Below are positions 44,661-53,468 of a DNA stretch of 64,000 nt, in pieces (within the stretch, counting starts at the first letter, position 1; each line of letters begins with the position of its first letter). The stretch is taken from positions 372,001 to 436,000 of the forward strand of contig NZ_JAIQWW010000001.1 of assembly GCF_020164455.1 (NCBI RefSeq), in the 5' to 3' direction. Below the pieces are notes generated by a model, which had not been told where the DNA came from, did no database searches, and worked only from the letters and a program-made list of their open reading frames with translations. The position numbers were made by a program, and so were the translations under genes. Source of the stretch: Phyllobacterium chamaecytisi (lineage in GTDB: Bacteria > Pseudomonadota > Alphaproteobacteria > Rhizobiales > Rhizobiaceae).

Positions 44661-47006
44661 TTAGATCCCGCCGATATCGACTGGCTTGCCGATTCCCCAC
44701 AAGGTTCGGAAAGAGATGTTGAAGCCAAACGTTGAGGTCTTATCGCCCTCGACGTTGTTCACAGTTACCGGTTGCTCCTGAGTGTAGTACATGCTGTACG
44801 TGAAACACTCGTCATCATAGGCAAGCGCAGCGGTACGTTTTACAAGCGTATTTGACACAAGATCATACGTTCCGGTGCCGAGGAGTCGCCAGTTTGGTGT
44901 CAACTTGGCCTGTCCGCCGACAGTGACTTCCTGGCGGTCGTCGGGGAAACCATAGGTTTCCTGTGCGGCGATGAAAGCGTATTTCACATAAACAGAGCCA
45001 TATTTACCAGAGGTTGTAGTTGCCACTGTTGCACGCTTGACTTCAAAATCGTCCTTATCGAATCTTCCGCCAGTCGTGATGTTGAACGCGCCTTTATTGG
45101 CACCGATCATTGCAACATAGTCGGAACGAGCCGATTCCAGTCCGGATTCGGCACCAGCATTGACAAAATCTGGCGATGCAAAGGAATTGAGCCCACCTAA
45201 CTGGAACGATTGGCCTGCAATACCATTCAAGCCCCAGCCATTGTTGAAAGTGCCAGAGTAGCGGAGACCGAGATTGGCACGGGTGCCACCTTCGACGCGA
45301 TCATATCCGGAAAACTTGTCACGTTCGAACAGGTTTGACGCATCGAATACGAAACTCTGTGCGTCTTCATTCGGCATCTCACCCGGATAGGATTCGTTGT
45401 TGCGAACGAAAAGCTGGGCTGTCGGCTCGAGCACATGAGTCGAGTTGGCCGCTGTAAACAGGATTGGCCATTTCGTTTCAAGACCGGCAGTAGCCATCGG
45501 ACGGAAAGCATCAGAACGTGTGACACCGTCTGTATTGGAATCCACGTACATACCATCGCCTCGCAGGGCGAGGAGGGGGGTGATGACCAATCCGCTTTCG
45601 GTGACAAACGTGCGTTTCCATTCGGCTTCCCCGGTGATACGGCCATCGTTGCCTTGTATGCCGGCTATGTAACCGGTCCGATCGACACCGCTGAAATTGC
45701 CGTCAAATTCGTCACGCGTCAGGGCCTGCAAATTCAAATTGAAATTGAGTTCGCCGCCTGCAACCGACTGCGTAGGCGTATAGGCATAATCCAGGCTCGG
45801 GAGAACCCAGGGCTGCTTTTCCTCAGAGGAACTCGGATCGGAATCTTCGAAACCCTCTTGAACGTGGAACCGGTACAGACTGAGATCGAAATAGTTGCGG
45901 TCGTGCAAGCCACGCAGATAGACTTGGTCGGTAATATTATAGTTGTCGTAGTTTTCGATGCCGTAGCGATAGGCAAAAGCCTTGTCCGACTGTGCCAAGA
46001 CACTCCAACCATACGTCCAGCGCGGGTTTATGTTGAACGCGCCCGTCGATCCGATCATTCCCCGTGTAGTAGCATTTGAGTCGACCTGGTCGCCGGCAAT
46101 GCTGTTAAACGCACCAGGATCCTGCTGGTCGATGCCAGCAAGCTTGATCGTATATTGACCATTGGCCAGCCGGTGACGCCATTCAGCCTCGCCCAGGAAA
46201 CCCTGCTGCGTATAGTAGGTCCCCTGCAATGTCAGGTCATAATTGGGAGCCAGTGCCCAGAAATAGGGCACTGTGATGCCGGTGCCGAGTTCAGTCTCAT
46301 GGCGATAGCTCGGTATGAGGAACCCGCTCTTGCGCTTGACTGTCGGGTCGGCGATTTCGAACGCCGGCAGGAATGCCAATGGCATGCCGAACATCTCGAA
46401 GCGGCCGCGCTCAAAACGAATGGTCTTCTTCTTGCCGTTCCAGATAATTTTTTGGGCGCGGACCTGCCACAGCGGCGCCCGATCGGGTTTTGCCCGGCAG
46501 GGTTCGCACGCGGTGTAGATACCATTGTTGAATGTCGTCAGCTCGCCGCCGATGCGCTCCGCGCTCTCGGCTGCAAAGCGGGTATTGTCGGCTGCTTCGA
46601 CCCGCAAGGCGTTGACGAAGCCTTCCTTGAAATCATCGGTAACATCGAGATTTTCCGCATAGATGCGGTTGCCGTCTTTCTCGACGATCTCGACCTTGCC
46701 TTCCGCTTTGAGGCGGCCGGTATTCTGGTCATAGGTGACCTTCCGCGCTACGAGGCGGTTTCCGTCATAATCGATCTGCACGCCGCCGACTGCGGAAATG
46801 GTCTTGGCGTTGATGTCATAGACAAGCTCATCCGACTCCAGCAGCAATTGTGCGTTTGGATCCGTTTTTACATTTCCAACAAGTGCATCACCCGTCTGGG
46901 CGTAGGCTGGGAGCGAAATCCCGCCCGCAAGGCATAGCAAGGCCGTGCTGCACGCAAGCCGTGCAAGCCACGCCGGCAACACCGAGCGCGTTAAATTCAA
47001 TCCCAC
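44661..47006 (-). CDS. lptD: LPS-assembly protein LptD
   Basis: A 781-residue outer membrane beta-barrel that with LptE inserts lipopolysaccharide into the outer leaflet. After a signal peptide (cut near AYA), an OstA-type N-terminal periplasmic domain runs about 40-160, followed by the barrel, ending at GIGKPVDIGGI. The cysteine pair CEPCRAKP is in the plug or domain junction. I chose GTG 47006: an AAGGAGG at the end of lptG lies nine bases upstream, ideal spacing, while ATG 47015 directly abuts it and 47057 lies within lptG. Confidence 0.94.
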   Translation of the reverse strand: MGLNLTRSVLPAWLARLACSTALLCLAGGISLPAYAQTGDALVGNVKTDPNAQLLLESDELVYDINAKTISAVGGVQIDYDGNRLVARKVTYDQNTGRLKAEGKVEIVEKDGNRIYAENLDVTDDFKEGFVNALRVEAADNTRFAAESAERIGGELTTFNNGIYTACEPCRAKPDRAPLWQVRAQKIIWNGKKKTIRFERGRFEMFGMPLAFLPAFEIADPTVKRKSGFLIPSYRHETELGTGITVPYFWALAPNYDLTLQGTYYTQQGFLGEAEWRHRLANGQYTIKLAGIDQQDPGAFNSIAGDQVDSNATTRGMIGSTGAFNINPRWTYGWSVLAQSDKAFAYRYGIENYDNYNITDQVYLRGLHDRNYFDLSLYRFHVQEGFEDSDPSSSEEKQPWVLPSLDYAYTPTQSVAGGELNFNLNLQALTRDEFDGNFSGVDRTGYIAGIQGNDGRITGEAEWKRTFVTESGLVITPLLALRGDGMYVDSNTDGVTRSDAFRPMATAGLETKWPILFTAANSTHVLEPTAQLFVRNNESYPGEMPNEDAQSFVFDASNLFERDKFSGYDRVEGGTRANLGLRYSGTFNNGWGLNGIAGQSFQLGGLNSFASPDFVNAGAESGLESARSDYVAMIGANKGAFNITTGGRFDKDDFEVKRATVATTTSGKYGSVYVKYAFIAAQETYGFPDDRQEVTVGGQAKLTPNWRLLGTGTYDLVSNTLVKRTAALAYDDECFTYSMYYTQEQPVTVNNVEGDKTSTFGFNISFRTLWGIGKPVDIGGI

Positions 47007-47007
47007 T

Positions 47008-48096
47008 CTAACCATCCTCCTTGTGCAACAGAAAGGAGACCCCAAAAAATGTTGCAATCAACACGGGTGTCCATGCGGCAACAAAAGGCGGAACGAATCC
47101 CGCATTCCCGAATGCCTTGACCACAACAGTGACGACATAAAGCACGAAGCCTGCGAGGACGCCACCCAGAATCATCGTCCCCGATTGTCCAAACCGAACA
47201 AATTTCAACGAAACGGTTGCAGCAATTAAAGTCATCGCCATCAGCAGAGCCGGCAAAGCCAATAAAGACTGGAAATGCATATCAAAAGCGTTGGCTGGAT
47301 AGCCAAAAGAGCGAGCTGCGGCAATTTTGTTACGCAGCTCAAAAAAAGGAATGGTCTCGGGCCGCGCGAGGCTTTCTTCAACGAATTCAGGGCGCAGATG
47401 GGTTGGAATGCGCACGGTTTCCAAGGAAACCGGCGTCTCTCCCAACACAAATTTCGTCACCTGATTCAGTTGCCAGAAACCATCATCCAGATCGGCGCTC
47501 TTGGCGTCCAGCCGCTCGGTAACGTCCTGATTCTTGTCAAGTCGAATGAAGACGGCGTCGACCAAACGCAATCCACGGTTGACGATCGACTTGGAGCCGA
47601 TGATCGTTTCGCCCTCTTCGGTTTTCTGCCGCAACCAAGGGACGCGATCTGCCGATACATCATTGGCTTTTCCGGCGCGCCAGTTTGCCGTTATCTGTTC
47701 GCTTCGCTCAAAACCATAGGCAGCAAGCGGATTGACGACCAGCACAGCCGCCAGGCCGAAAAGAAACGCGCCCGTACAGGCAGGCAGAAGAAACTGCCAG
47801 GCCGAAACGCCGACAGAACGCGCGACGACCAGTTCATATTTGCGATTGAGCGAAATAAGCGTCGCCATCGCAGCAAACAGCGCGATGAATGGAAACACCT
47901 GCTGCATGATATAGGGGATGCGCATCACCGACAGCCCAAAGGCCCGGATCGCAGAATAATCGGGCAGCGCAGACAGTTTTCCCGATAGTTCGGTGAAGTC
48001 GAGGATCAGGGCCAACGCAAAACTGCCCATCAGGAAATAGCATGTGATCGTCACATAGCGGAGGAAGAAGTAGCGCCCGAGCGTCCAGCCGATCAT
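47008..48096 (-). CDS. lptG: LPS export permease LptG
   Basis: A 362-residue inner membrane subunit of the LptB2FG transporter that pulls LPS from the membrane. It has about six transmembrane helices, three at each end of a periplasmic beta-jellyroll domain, as in the YjgP/YjgQ family. ATG 48096 overlaps the lptF stop by one base (TAATG). The end carries the ribosome binding site of lptD. Confidence 0.95.
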   Translation of the reverse strand: MIGWTLGRYFFLRYVTITCYFLMGSFALALILDFTELSGKLSALPDYSAIRAFGLSVMRIPYIMQQVFPFIALFAAMATLISLNRKYELVVARSVGVSAWQFLLPACTGAFLFGLAAVLVVNPLAAYGFERSEQITANWRAGKANDVSADRVPWLRQKTEEGETIIGSKSIVNRGLRLVDAVFIRLDKNQDVTERLDAKSADLDDGFWQLNQVTKFVLGETPVSLETVRIPTHLRPEFVEESLARPETIPFFELRNKIAAARSFGYPANAFDMHFQSLLALPALLMAMTLIAATVSLKFVRFGQSGTMILGGVLAGFVLYVVTVVVKAFGNAGFVPPFVAAWTPVLIATFFGVSFLLHKEDG

Positions 48097-49298
48097 TACC
48101 GGTGTCCTCCGCGCTTGCGACCGAACAATCTTGCTCCGGCGCTCGCGAATGCCACCTGCCTGGTTTCAAAAGTACGTTTGAACCAGTTGCTCCACGTTGT
48201 CGGGATACCGATCTGGCGATTGGTTGCGAGCGCATAGATCGCGGAAAGCGCTGCGAGAATTGGAATTGCGAAGAGCATTGGCAGCATCGAAGCGTTCTTG
48301 TCCGTGCTCTGCCCGGTCGAATATCCCAGCCAGAACACAATGAGACTGATCGTTATGGCCGTAAATGAAGCGGATATGCGCGCTTCGCGATGAGAGCGCG
48401 AGTCAGCAGCTGCGGCGAGGGAGATCAACGCAAACACGATCGGATACATCCAGTCCGTCAAGCGCTTGTAAAGCTCGGAAGTGTAGCGAAGCGGACGCTG
48501 TTGATATTGTTTGTCGTTGGGATCCGGATTCATGAGGTAATCGAGAGGCCGGTCCTTCGGAAAAATCGTGGCCTCCTTGTCGTCCGACGAAAGAAATGCC
48601 GCGAGATCAAGAGCATAAGTATTGAACTTGATGATGGACACATTGCCGGTCTGCACATCACGTCGATGAACCTCGCCATCCTTCATGATCAGCAGGCCTT
48701 GATCGGCAGTTTGGACGACAAGGCCTTCCTTGGCGTAATAAATGAGATCCGTCGTCTTGTCGCGGGAATCAGAAACGAACAGGCCCTGGATCGTGCCATT
48801 GGAATCGCGGTTCTCGATCTGAAGGTAGAGGTCCGTATCGATTTCCCGGAACGAGCCTTGTTGAACCACGAGATTGATCACATCGCCACGCGCCTCGGCC
48901 ACCATTTGGCGCATGTTCATCTGCGAATACGGCACGACGAAGTTGGAAATAAGGAACGATGCAGCTGCGATGACGATCGCAAAAAGCATGACAGGACGGA
49001 TCACGGCGGAGCGTGGCGCGCCCGCCGCATTGATGACCACCAGTTCTGAATCCTGGTTCATCGTCGAAAGCGTTTGCGTCACGGCAATCACCAGAGCAAA
49101 CGGCATCACCACGGGAAAGGCGGATGGAAGCAGATTGGAACTGAATTTTAGAATATAGTAGAAGCTCTGTCCGCTGGTCGTCAGAAAATTAATACGACCG
49201 AGCACCTGGACGATCCATGTGATTCCGACCGCTGAAAGCAGAACGGCAAAAAACATGACGACGATCCGTCGCAAGATGTATATCTCAATCAGGCGCAT
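48096..49298 (-). CDS. lptF: LPS export permease LptF
   Basis: A 400-residue partner of LptG, with the same architecture: helices at about 10-110 and 305-395 around a periplasmic domain. The start MRLIEIYILRRIVVMFF at 49298 is typical; an in-frame extension to 49385 has no support. It is first in the lptF-lptG-lptD-surA-pdxA-rsmA run, and divergent from pepA. Confidence 0.94.
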   Translation of the reverse strand: MRLIEIYILRRIVVMFFAVLLSAVGITWIVQVLGRINFLTTSGQSFYYILKFSSNLLPSAFPVVMPFALVIAVTQTLSTMNQDSELVVINAAGAPRSAVIRPVMLFAIVIAAASFLISNFVVPYSQMNMRQMVAEARGDVINLVVQQGSFREIDTDLYLQIENRDSNGTIQGLFVSDSRDKTTDLIYYAKEGLVVQTADQGLLIMKDGEVHRRDVQTGNVSIIKFNTYALDLAAFLSSDDKEATIFPKDRPLDYLMNPDPNDKQYQQRPLRYTSELYKRLTDWMYPIVFALISLAAAADSRSHREARISASFTAITISLIVFWLGYSTGQSTDKNASMLPMLFAIPILAALSAIYALATNRQIGIPTTWSNWFKRTFETRQVAFASAGARLFGRKRGGHR

Positions 49299-49411
49299 GT
49301 CATGTTTCGCAAAAAGAGTTCCGCCACCTTGTTCGACCAGCCGTTCATTAAAGCCCGACTGTCCAATCCATGCCATGGGAGCCAAGGCATTATTTTGAGC
49401 TTTATGGGACG

Positions 49412-49450
49412 AACCCGTTACATGTTCAATAAACCCGACATATGTTCAAT
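49412..49450. repeat. Tandem 20-base repeat between lptF and pepA
   Basis: AACCCGTTACATGTTCAAT (49412-49430) and AACCCGACATATGTTCAAT (49432-49450) share 16 of 19 bases with a period of 20, about two helical turns. The spacing suits cooperative regulator binding in the divergent lptF/pepA region. Confidence 0.6.
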
Positions 49451-49583
49451 CTAGTCAGGCTTGGCTAAAAATAGGCGAAGAAAGCTAGTTAACAAGGTCT
49501 TAGTCAATCCCTTCATGATCCCCCCTTCATTCATCAAGATCGATGATCATGAAAGTCACATTTTTGTTCAAACCGGAGATATC

Positions 49584-51080
49584 ATGTCCAAACGCCCATC
49601 CATCAGTTTCGCAAAATATGCAGCCGTCGAAAGCGGCACCGCAATCTTGCTTGTTCCCGCTGAAGGCAAAGCAGCTGCAGAAGCCGAATCTGTTGTCGGA
49701 CAGGCATTGCTGTCGCGTATCATCAGCGTCTCGGATTTCAAGGGAAAACTTGCAACGAGCCTATCTACCCTCGCTCCAAATGGCACAGAACTGGAACGGT
49801 TGGTGCTTGTCGGTAGCGGCGATCCGGCCAAGCTCAAGGGCGACGATTGGCTGAAAATCGGTGGCGCGGCATTTTCAAAAATCGGAAAATCCAAAAATGT
49901 CTCGGTGATCCTCGCGCTACCCGGCACAGATATCTCAGCCGAAAACGCTGCCGATTTCGCCCTGGGTATGCTTCTGCGCTCCTACACATTCGACAAGTAC
50001 AAGACAAAAAAAGGCAAAGACGAGAGCGAGAAGGAAGATAAATTCGTCGCTAGTATCACTATCCAGGTAGCGGATCCTCACGCCGCGAAAAAGGCATTTG
50101 CTAGTGCCGAAGCGGTGGCGGATGGCGTTATTCTTGCACGCAATCTGGTCAACGAACCTGCCAATGTTCTCGGTCCAGTCGAATTTGCCGAACGTGTCGA
50201 AGAGTTGAAAAAGCTCGACGTCAAGGTCGAGATTTTGACGGAAAAGGACATGAAGAAGCTCGGCATGGGCTCGCTGCTCGGTGTCGCACAAGGGTCCACA
50301 CGCCCAGCGCGCATCGCGATCATGGAATGGCACGGCGGCAAAAGCAAAGACAAGCCGATCGCCTTTGTCGGCAAGGGCGTGACCTTTGACTCTGGCGGCC
50401 TTTCCATTAAGCCTGCTGGCGGTATGGAGGAAATGAAGGGTGATATGGGCGGTGCGGCCGCAGTCACCGGCCTTATGCATGCACTTGCTTCACGCAAGGC
50501 CAAGGTCAATGTCGTCGGTGTCATCGGGATTGTTGAAAACATGATCAATGGTGATGCGCAGCGCCCTGGCGATATCGTCACGTCCATGTCGGGCCAGACG
50601 ATCGAAGTGCTCAACACCGATGCGGAAGGGCGACTCGTCCTCGCCGATGCGCTTTACTATTGCAATGATCGCTTCCAACCCAAGTTCATGGTCAATCTCG
50701 CTACCCTGACAGGCGCCATCATGGTGGCTCTCGGCGTTTATCAGGCGGGGCTGTTTTCCAATGACGATGCACTTGCCGCGCAGCTCTTCGATGCCGGCCA
50801 GGCAACCGGTGAAAGGCTGTGGCGCATGCCACTCGGCGCCGAATACGACAAACTCATCGACACGAAGAATGCTGACATGAAGAACATTGGCGGACGTCAC
50901 GGTGGCGCAATCATTGCCGCACAGTTCCTGAAGCGCTTTGTGGGTGATACGCCTTGGGCCCATCTCGACATTGCCGGCACCGCGATAGGTGCGCCGACCA
51001 ATGAGTATAGCCAGTCCTGGGCTTCGGGCTACGGCGTTCGCCTTCTCGACAGGCTGGTTCGCGACAATTTCGAAGGGTAG
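49584..51080 (+). CDS. pepA: Leucyl aminopeptidase
   Basis: A 498-residue M17 aminopeptidase that removes N-terminal residues from peptides and forms a hexamer. The two-metal centre is built from [15 protein letters not shown] and NTDAEGRL, both intact. ATG 49584 has GGAG upstream and gives the usual length; the frame is open back to 49461 but that part looks non-coding. E. coli PepA also binds DNA; nothing here tests that. A strong terminator follows. Confidence 0.96.
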   Translation: MSKRPSISFAKYAAVESGTAILLVPAEGKAAAEAESVVGQALLSRIISVSDFKGKLATSLSTLAPNGTELERLVLVGSGDPAKLKGDDWLKIGGAAFSKIGKSKNVSVILALPGTDISAENAADFALGMLLRSYTFDKYKTKKGKDESEKEDKFVASITIQVADPHAAKKAFASAEAVADGVILARNLVNEPANVLGPVEFAERVEELKKLDVKVEILTEKDMKKLGMGSLLGVAQGSTRPARIAIMEWHGGKSKDKPIAFVGKGVTFDSGGLSIKPAGGMEEMKGDMGGAAAVTGLMHALASRKAKVNVVGVIGIVENMINGDAQRPGDIVTSMSGQTIEVLNTDAEGRLVLADALYYCNDRFQPKFMVNLATLTGAIMVALGVYQAGLFSNDDALAAQLFDAGQATGERLWRMPLGAEYDKLIDTKNADMKNIGGRHGGAIIAAQFLKRFVGDTPWAHLDIAGTAIGAPTNEYSQSWASGYGVRLLDRLVRDNFEG

Positions 51081-51090
51081 AAGTTAAAAG

Positions 51091-51118
51091 GGACTGGCTT
51101 GACGTGAGCCAGTCCTTT
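51091..51118 (+). terminator. Terminator after pepA
   Basis: GGACTGGCT, seven-base loop, AGCCAGTCC, then TTTC. It starts ten bases after the pepA stop and precedes holC by 20 bases. Confidence 0.8.
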
Positions 51119-51135
51119 CACACAAGACTGCACTC

Positions 51136-51585
51136 ATGACCGAAATCCTCTTCTACCATCTGACTGAATCGACACTGGAGAACGCATTGCCGGGTCTCGT
51201 CGAGCGTTCGCTCGACCGCAAATGGAGAGTCGTCATCCAGACTGGTTCCGAGGAGCGGCGCGACAGTCTCGACAATCATCTTTGGACCTGGTCCGATGCG
51301 TCTTTTCTTGCGCATGCGACTGACCAGGAGCCTCATCCGGAAGAGCAGCCCATCATTCTGATGACGGGCCACGGCAACCCCAACAGCGCGACTGTGCGCT
51401 TTCTTGTCGATGGGGCCGAGCCGCAGAATGTCAAAGTCTATGAGCGGCTCGTTCTCATGTTTGATGGCCACGACCAGCAACAGCTTGAGCAGGCGAGGGC
51501 ACAATGGAAACTGTTGAAAGAACAGGGTCACAAATTGACCTACTGGCAGCAGAACGCCGAAGGGCGTTGGGAAAAGAAAGCTTGA
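51136..51585 (+). CDS. holC: DNA polymerase III chi subunit
   Basis: A 149-residue HolC protein, part of the clamp-loader complex that contacts single-stranded DNA binding protein. MTEILFYHLT at the start, LVERSLDRKWRVVIQ and LWTWSDASFLAHAT are family features. It follows pepA, as in many alphaproteobacteria, and a terminator lies between them, so it may have its own promoter or rely on read-through. Confidence 0.93.
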   Translation: MTEILFYHLTESTLENALPGLVERSLDRKWRVVIQTGSEERRDSLDNHLWTWSDASFLAHATDQEPHPEEQPIILMTGHGNPNSATVRFLVDGAEPQNVKVYERLVLMFDGHDQQQLEQARAQWKLLKEQGHKLTYWQQNAEGRWEKKA

Positions 51586-51595
51586 GAAACTGTTG

Positions 51596-52189
51596 ATGCG
51601 TCCGCTTTTGCTACTCCTCTTGATCGCCGGAATTGTGCTCGGGATCGGATATCCTTGGGTGGTCGGCAATTTCTCGGGAGAAGAAATCGGCTCATGGCGC
51701 GTCTATGATCGCCCCGGTCCCTACAAACCTGTCACCGTCACTTTGACCGCGGGCGACGCTCCGGTGCGCGCCTTCGTCGATATGCAGCCTTTGCGGAATT
51801 TCGTCCCTTCCGTCGGGCGCTCGGCGCTGACAGCCGTCGTCACGCGGCAAGGCAGGGACGTCCTTGTCAGGACCTTGAACTACGAGAACAGCAAAGCGGC
51901 CAACAAGGGCTCACCACAGGGCCCGCAGGTCTACCGCGACAGCATCGGAGACATCGATCCGGTGGAAGATGGCGATTATGTCTTCACCATCGGACCTGGC
52001 GATTTCGACGGCCTGGAGGTGGCGGAGGTTGATCTTGTCTTGCGCAAGGGCGCGACGGCCGTCGACTGGCGAGCCATGCCAGCCGGCATTGCGCTGATTG
52101 TGATCAGTCTTTTTGGGCTCGTTCGCCTGAGACGCAGTCGCAAGGCAGCAGCAAACAATGTACCACCTCCGCCCAAGTGGGGCAGATGA
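51596..52189 (+). CDS. Membrane protein with two transmembrane helices, function unknown
   Basis: A 197-residue protein with an N-terminal membrane helix (about 3-20, possibly a signal anchor), an about 135-residue exposed domain probably in the periplasm, and a second helix near 161-178 followed by a short basic, proline-rich tail (NNVPPPPKWGR). I do not recognise the family. Start ATG 51596 is ten bases after holC. It overlaps the GNAT gene by a few bases and may be cotranscribed. Confidence 0.7.
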   Translation: MRPLLLLLLIAGIVLGIGYPWVVGNFSGEEIGSWRVYDRPGPYKPVTVTLTAGDAPVRAFVDMQPLRNFVPSVGRSALTAVVTRQGRDVLVRTLNYENSKAANKGSPQGPQVYRDSIGDIDPVEDGDYVFTIGPGDFDGLEVAEVDLVLRKGATAVDWRAMPAGIALIVISLFGLVRLRRSRKAAANNVPPPPKWGR

Positions 52190-52737
52190 TGGTGGATCAG
52201 GCGGGGACCTTTCCAAAGATCCTTACCGAAAGACTTCGGTTACGCCGGTTTGAGCCAAAGGATGATGTCGGGCTCCACGCCTGTATTGGAGATGCAAATC
52301 TCGTGCGCTATTGGGATTTTTCTGCCTGCAAGAATATTCAGGAAACGCGGAGGTGGGTACGGGTGCTCGCCAAGACCATGTCACCCGATGAATCCATCGC
52401 TTGGGCGGTTGCCGAAAGGGACAGCGATAATTGCATCGGCATGGTCAACTATCATCATCGTGAGCCGCTCAATCGCCGCTTGGAGATCGGCTACATTCTT
52501 CGATCGGAATGGCACGGCAGGGGTCTTATGAGCGAAGCGGTCCAAGCGGTGATGTCCCATTGCCTCGTGAAGCTGAACACCCACCGCATCGCAGCAGTGA
52601 TCCATCCGGATAATGCGCCGTCCATCAGGCTGGTGACACGACTTGGTTTTCGCTTCGAGGGCGGGCCATTGCGTGATTACTGGCGTGTGGGCAACAACTA
52701 TATGAGCCCCATGCTTTACAGCTTCATCGCCAATTGA
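52186..52737 (+). CDS. GNAT family N-acetyltransferase (RimJ/RimL-like)
   Basis: About 183 residues of a GCN5-related acetyltransferase. TERLRLRRF near the start and WHGRGLMSEAVQAVM with the acetyl-CoA-binding loop, then NAPSIRLVTRLGFRFEG, match the RimJ/RimL type, which acetylates protein N-termini, or drug and amino acid acetyltransferases. The start is either ATG 52186 (ATGA overlap with the previous gene) or ATG 52189 (better spacing to GGGG). Its end overlaps the convergent regulator by 22 bases. Confidence 0.88.
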   Translation: MMVDQAGTFPKILTERLRLRRFEPKDDVGLHACIGDANLVRYWDFSACKNIQETRRWVRVLAKTMSPDESIAWAVAERDSDNCIGMVNYHHREPLNRRLEIGYILRSEWHGRGLMSEAVQAVMSHCLVKLNTHRIAAVIHPDNAPSIRLVTRLGFRFEGGPLRDYWRVGNNYMSPMLYSFIAN

Positions 52738-53381
52738 CGGTCCTCATTGCGCTTTTCGACAATGCGGTAGGCGCAGCGCCGGGCACCTTTCAATATATGT
52801 TCGAAGCGTTTGACCTCGACATTCGGCCCAAGCGCCGCCTGAAACACCTCGAGCTCTGACCGGCATAGTTTCTGGCAGGCTTTGGCCGCAACGCAGATAG
52901 GGCAGTGATTCTCGATCAGTATAAGTTCGCCGCCCGTGTCCCGGCTGACTTCGGCCATATAGCCCTCTGCCGAACGAATTTCTGCGAGGTGTTGGACTTT
53001 CTCTTCTAGCGAAGTAATCGGTTCCAGCGCCGTGCGGTACTGATTCAGTGTCGTTTTCTCACGATGGGAAATCAATTGGTCGAGCCCGGCATCACCAAAA
53101 ACCGCTGACACCGACGCCAGAAGGTCCGCTGTCAATCCGGCATGATTATCGGGAAACTGGGCGTTTCCGGCGTCGGTCAGATGCCAGAAGCGTTTGGGCC
53201 TGCCGACGCTCTCCCGGCTGTCCTCGAAACCAACGAGACCGTCCTCGTGGAGACGTGCAAGCATCTGCCGCACCGCCACGGGAGTAACGCCAAGCCGGTC
53301 GGCCAGTACGGTGGCGGTCTGCGCCCCAGCCACTTTCAGCGAATAAAGCATGCGATTTGTCGTGCGATCCTGCATGGACAT
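52716..53381 (-). CDS. SufR-like winged-helix regulator (COG2345)
   Basis: A 221-residue transcription factor with a winged-helix domain at about 12-75 (VLADRLGVTPVAVRQMLARL) and a cysteine-bearing C-terminal half. Cysteines at 160, 163, 169, 173 and 203 lie in ENHCPICVAAKAC, LCRSELE and RRCAYRI. SufR uses a C-X12-C-X13-C-X14-C set to hold an Fe-S cluster; here 160 and 173 keep the first spacing and 203 falls one residue beyond the last position, but the third is missing, so the cluster would differ. It is divergent from an MFS exporter across 87 bases. Confidence 0.8.
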   Translation of the reverse strand: MSMQDRTTNRMLYSLKVAGAQTATVLADRLGVTPVAVRQMLARLHEDGLVGFEDSRESVGRPKRFWHLTDAGNAQFPDNHAGLTADLLASVSAVFGDAGLDQLISHREKTTLNQYRTALEPITSLEEKVQHLAEIRSAEGYMAEVSRDTGGELILIENHCPICVAAKACQKLCRSELEVFQAALGPNVEVKRFEHILKGARRCAYRIVEKRNEDRQLAMKL

Positions 53382-53395
53382 ACGATAGCAAGAAA

Positions 53396-53457
53396 AATTT
53401 AAAAAGCTATTGCTTGTTTTATTTGGAGGAATATAAAAATATAAAACTTGTTAAATT
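53396..53457. promoter_or_regulatory. AT-rich dyad in the regulator/exporter divergent region
   Basis: AATTTAAAAAG (53396-53406) and CTTGTTAAATT (53447-53457) are inverted copies with one mismatch in eleven. The stretch between them is very AT-rich and holds AAAAATATAAAA. It sits between the divergent starts of the SufR-like regulator and the MFS exporter, where an operator is expected. Confidence 0.45.
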
Positions 53458-53468
53458 GAGGAAATGCC

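Noticed and set aside
47007-47057. Longer starts for lptD (47057, 47015)
   Set aside because: The AAGGAGG at the lptG end is spaced correctly only for GTG 47006.
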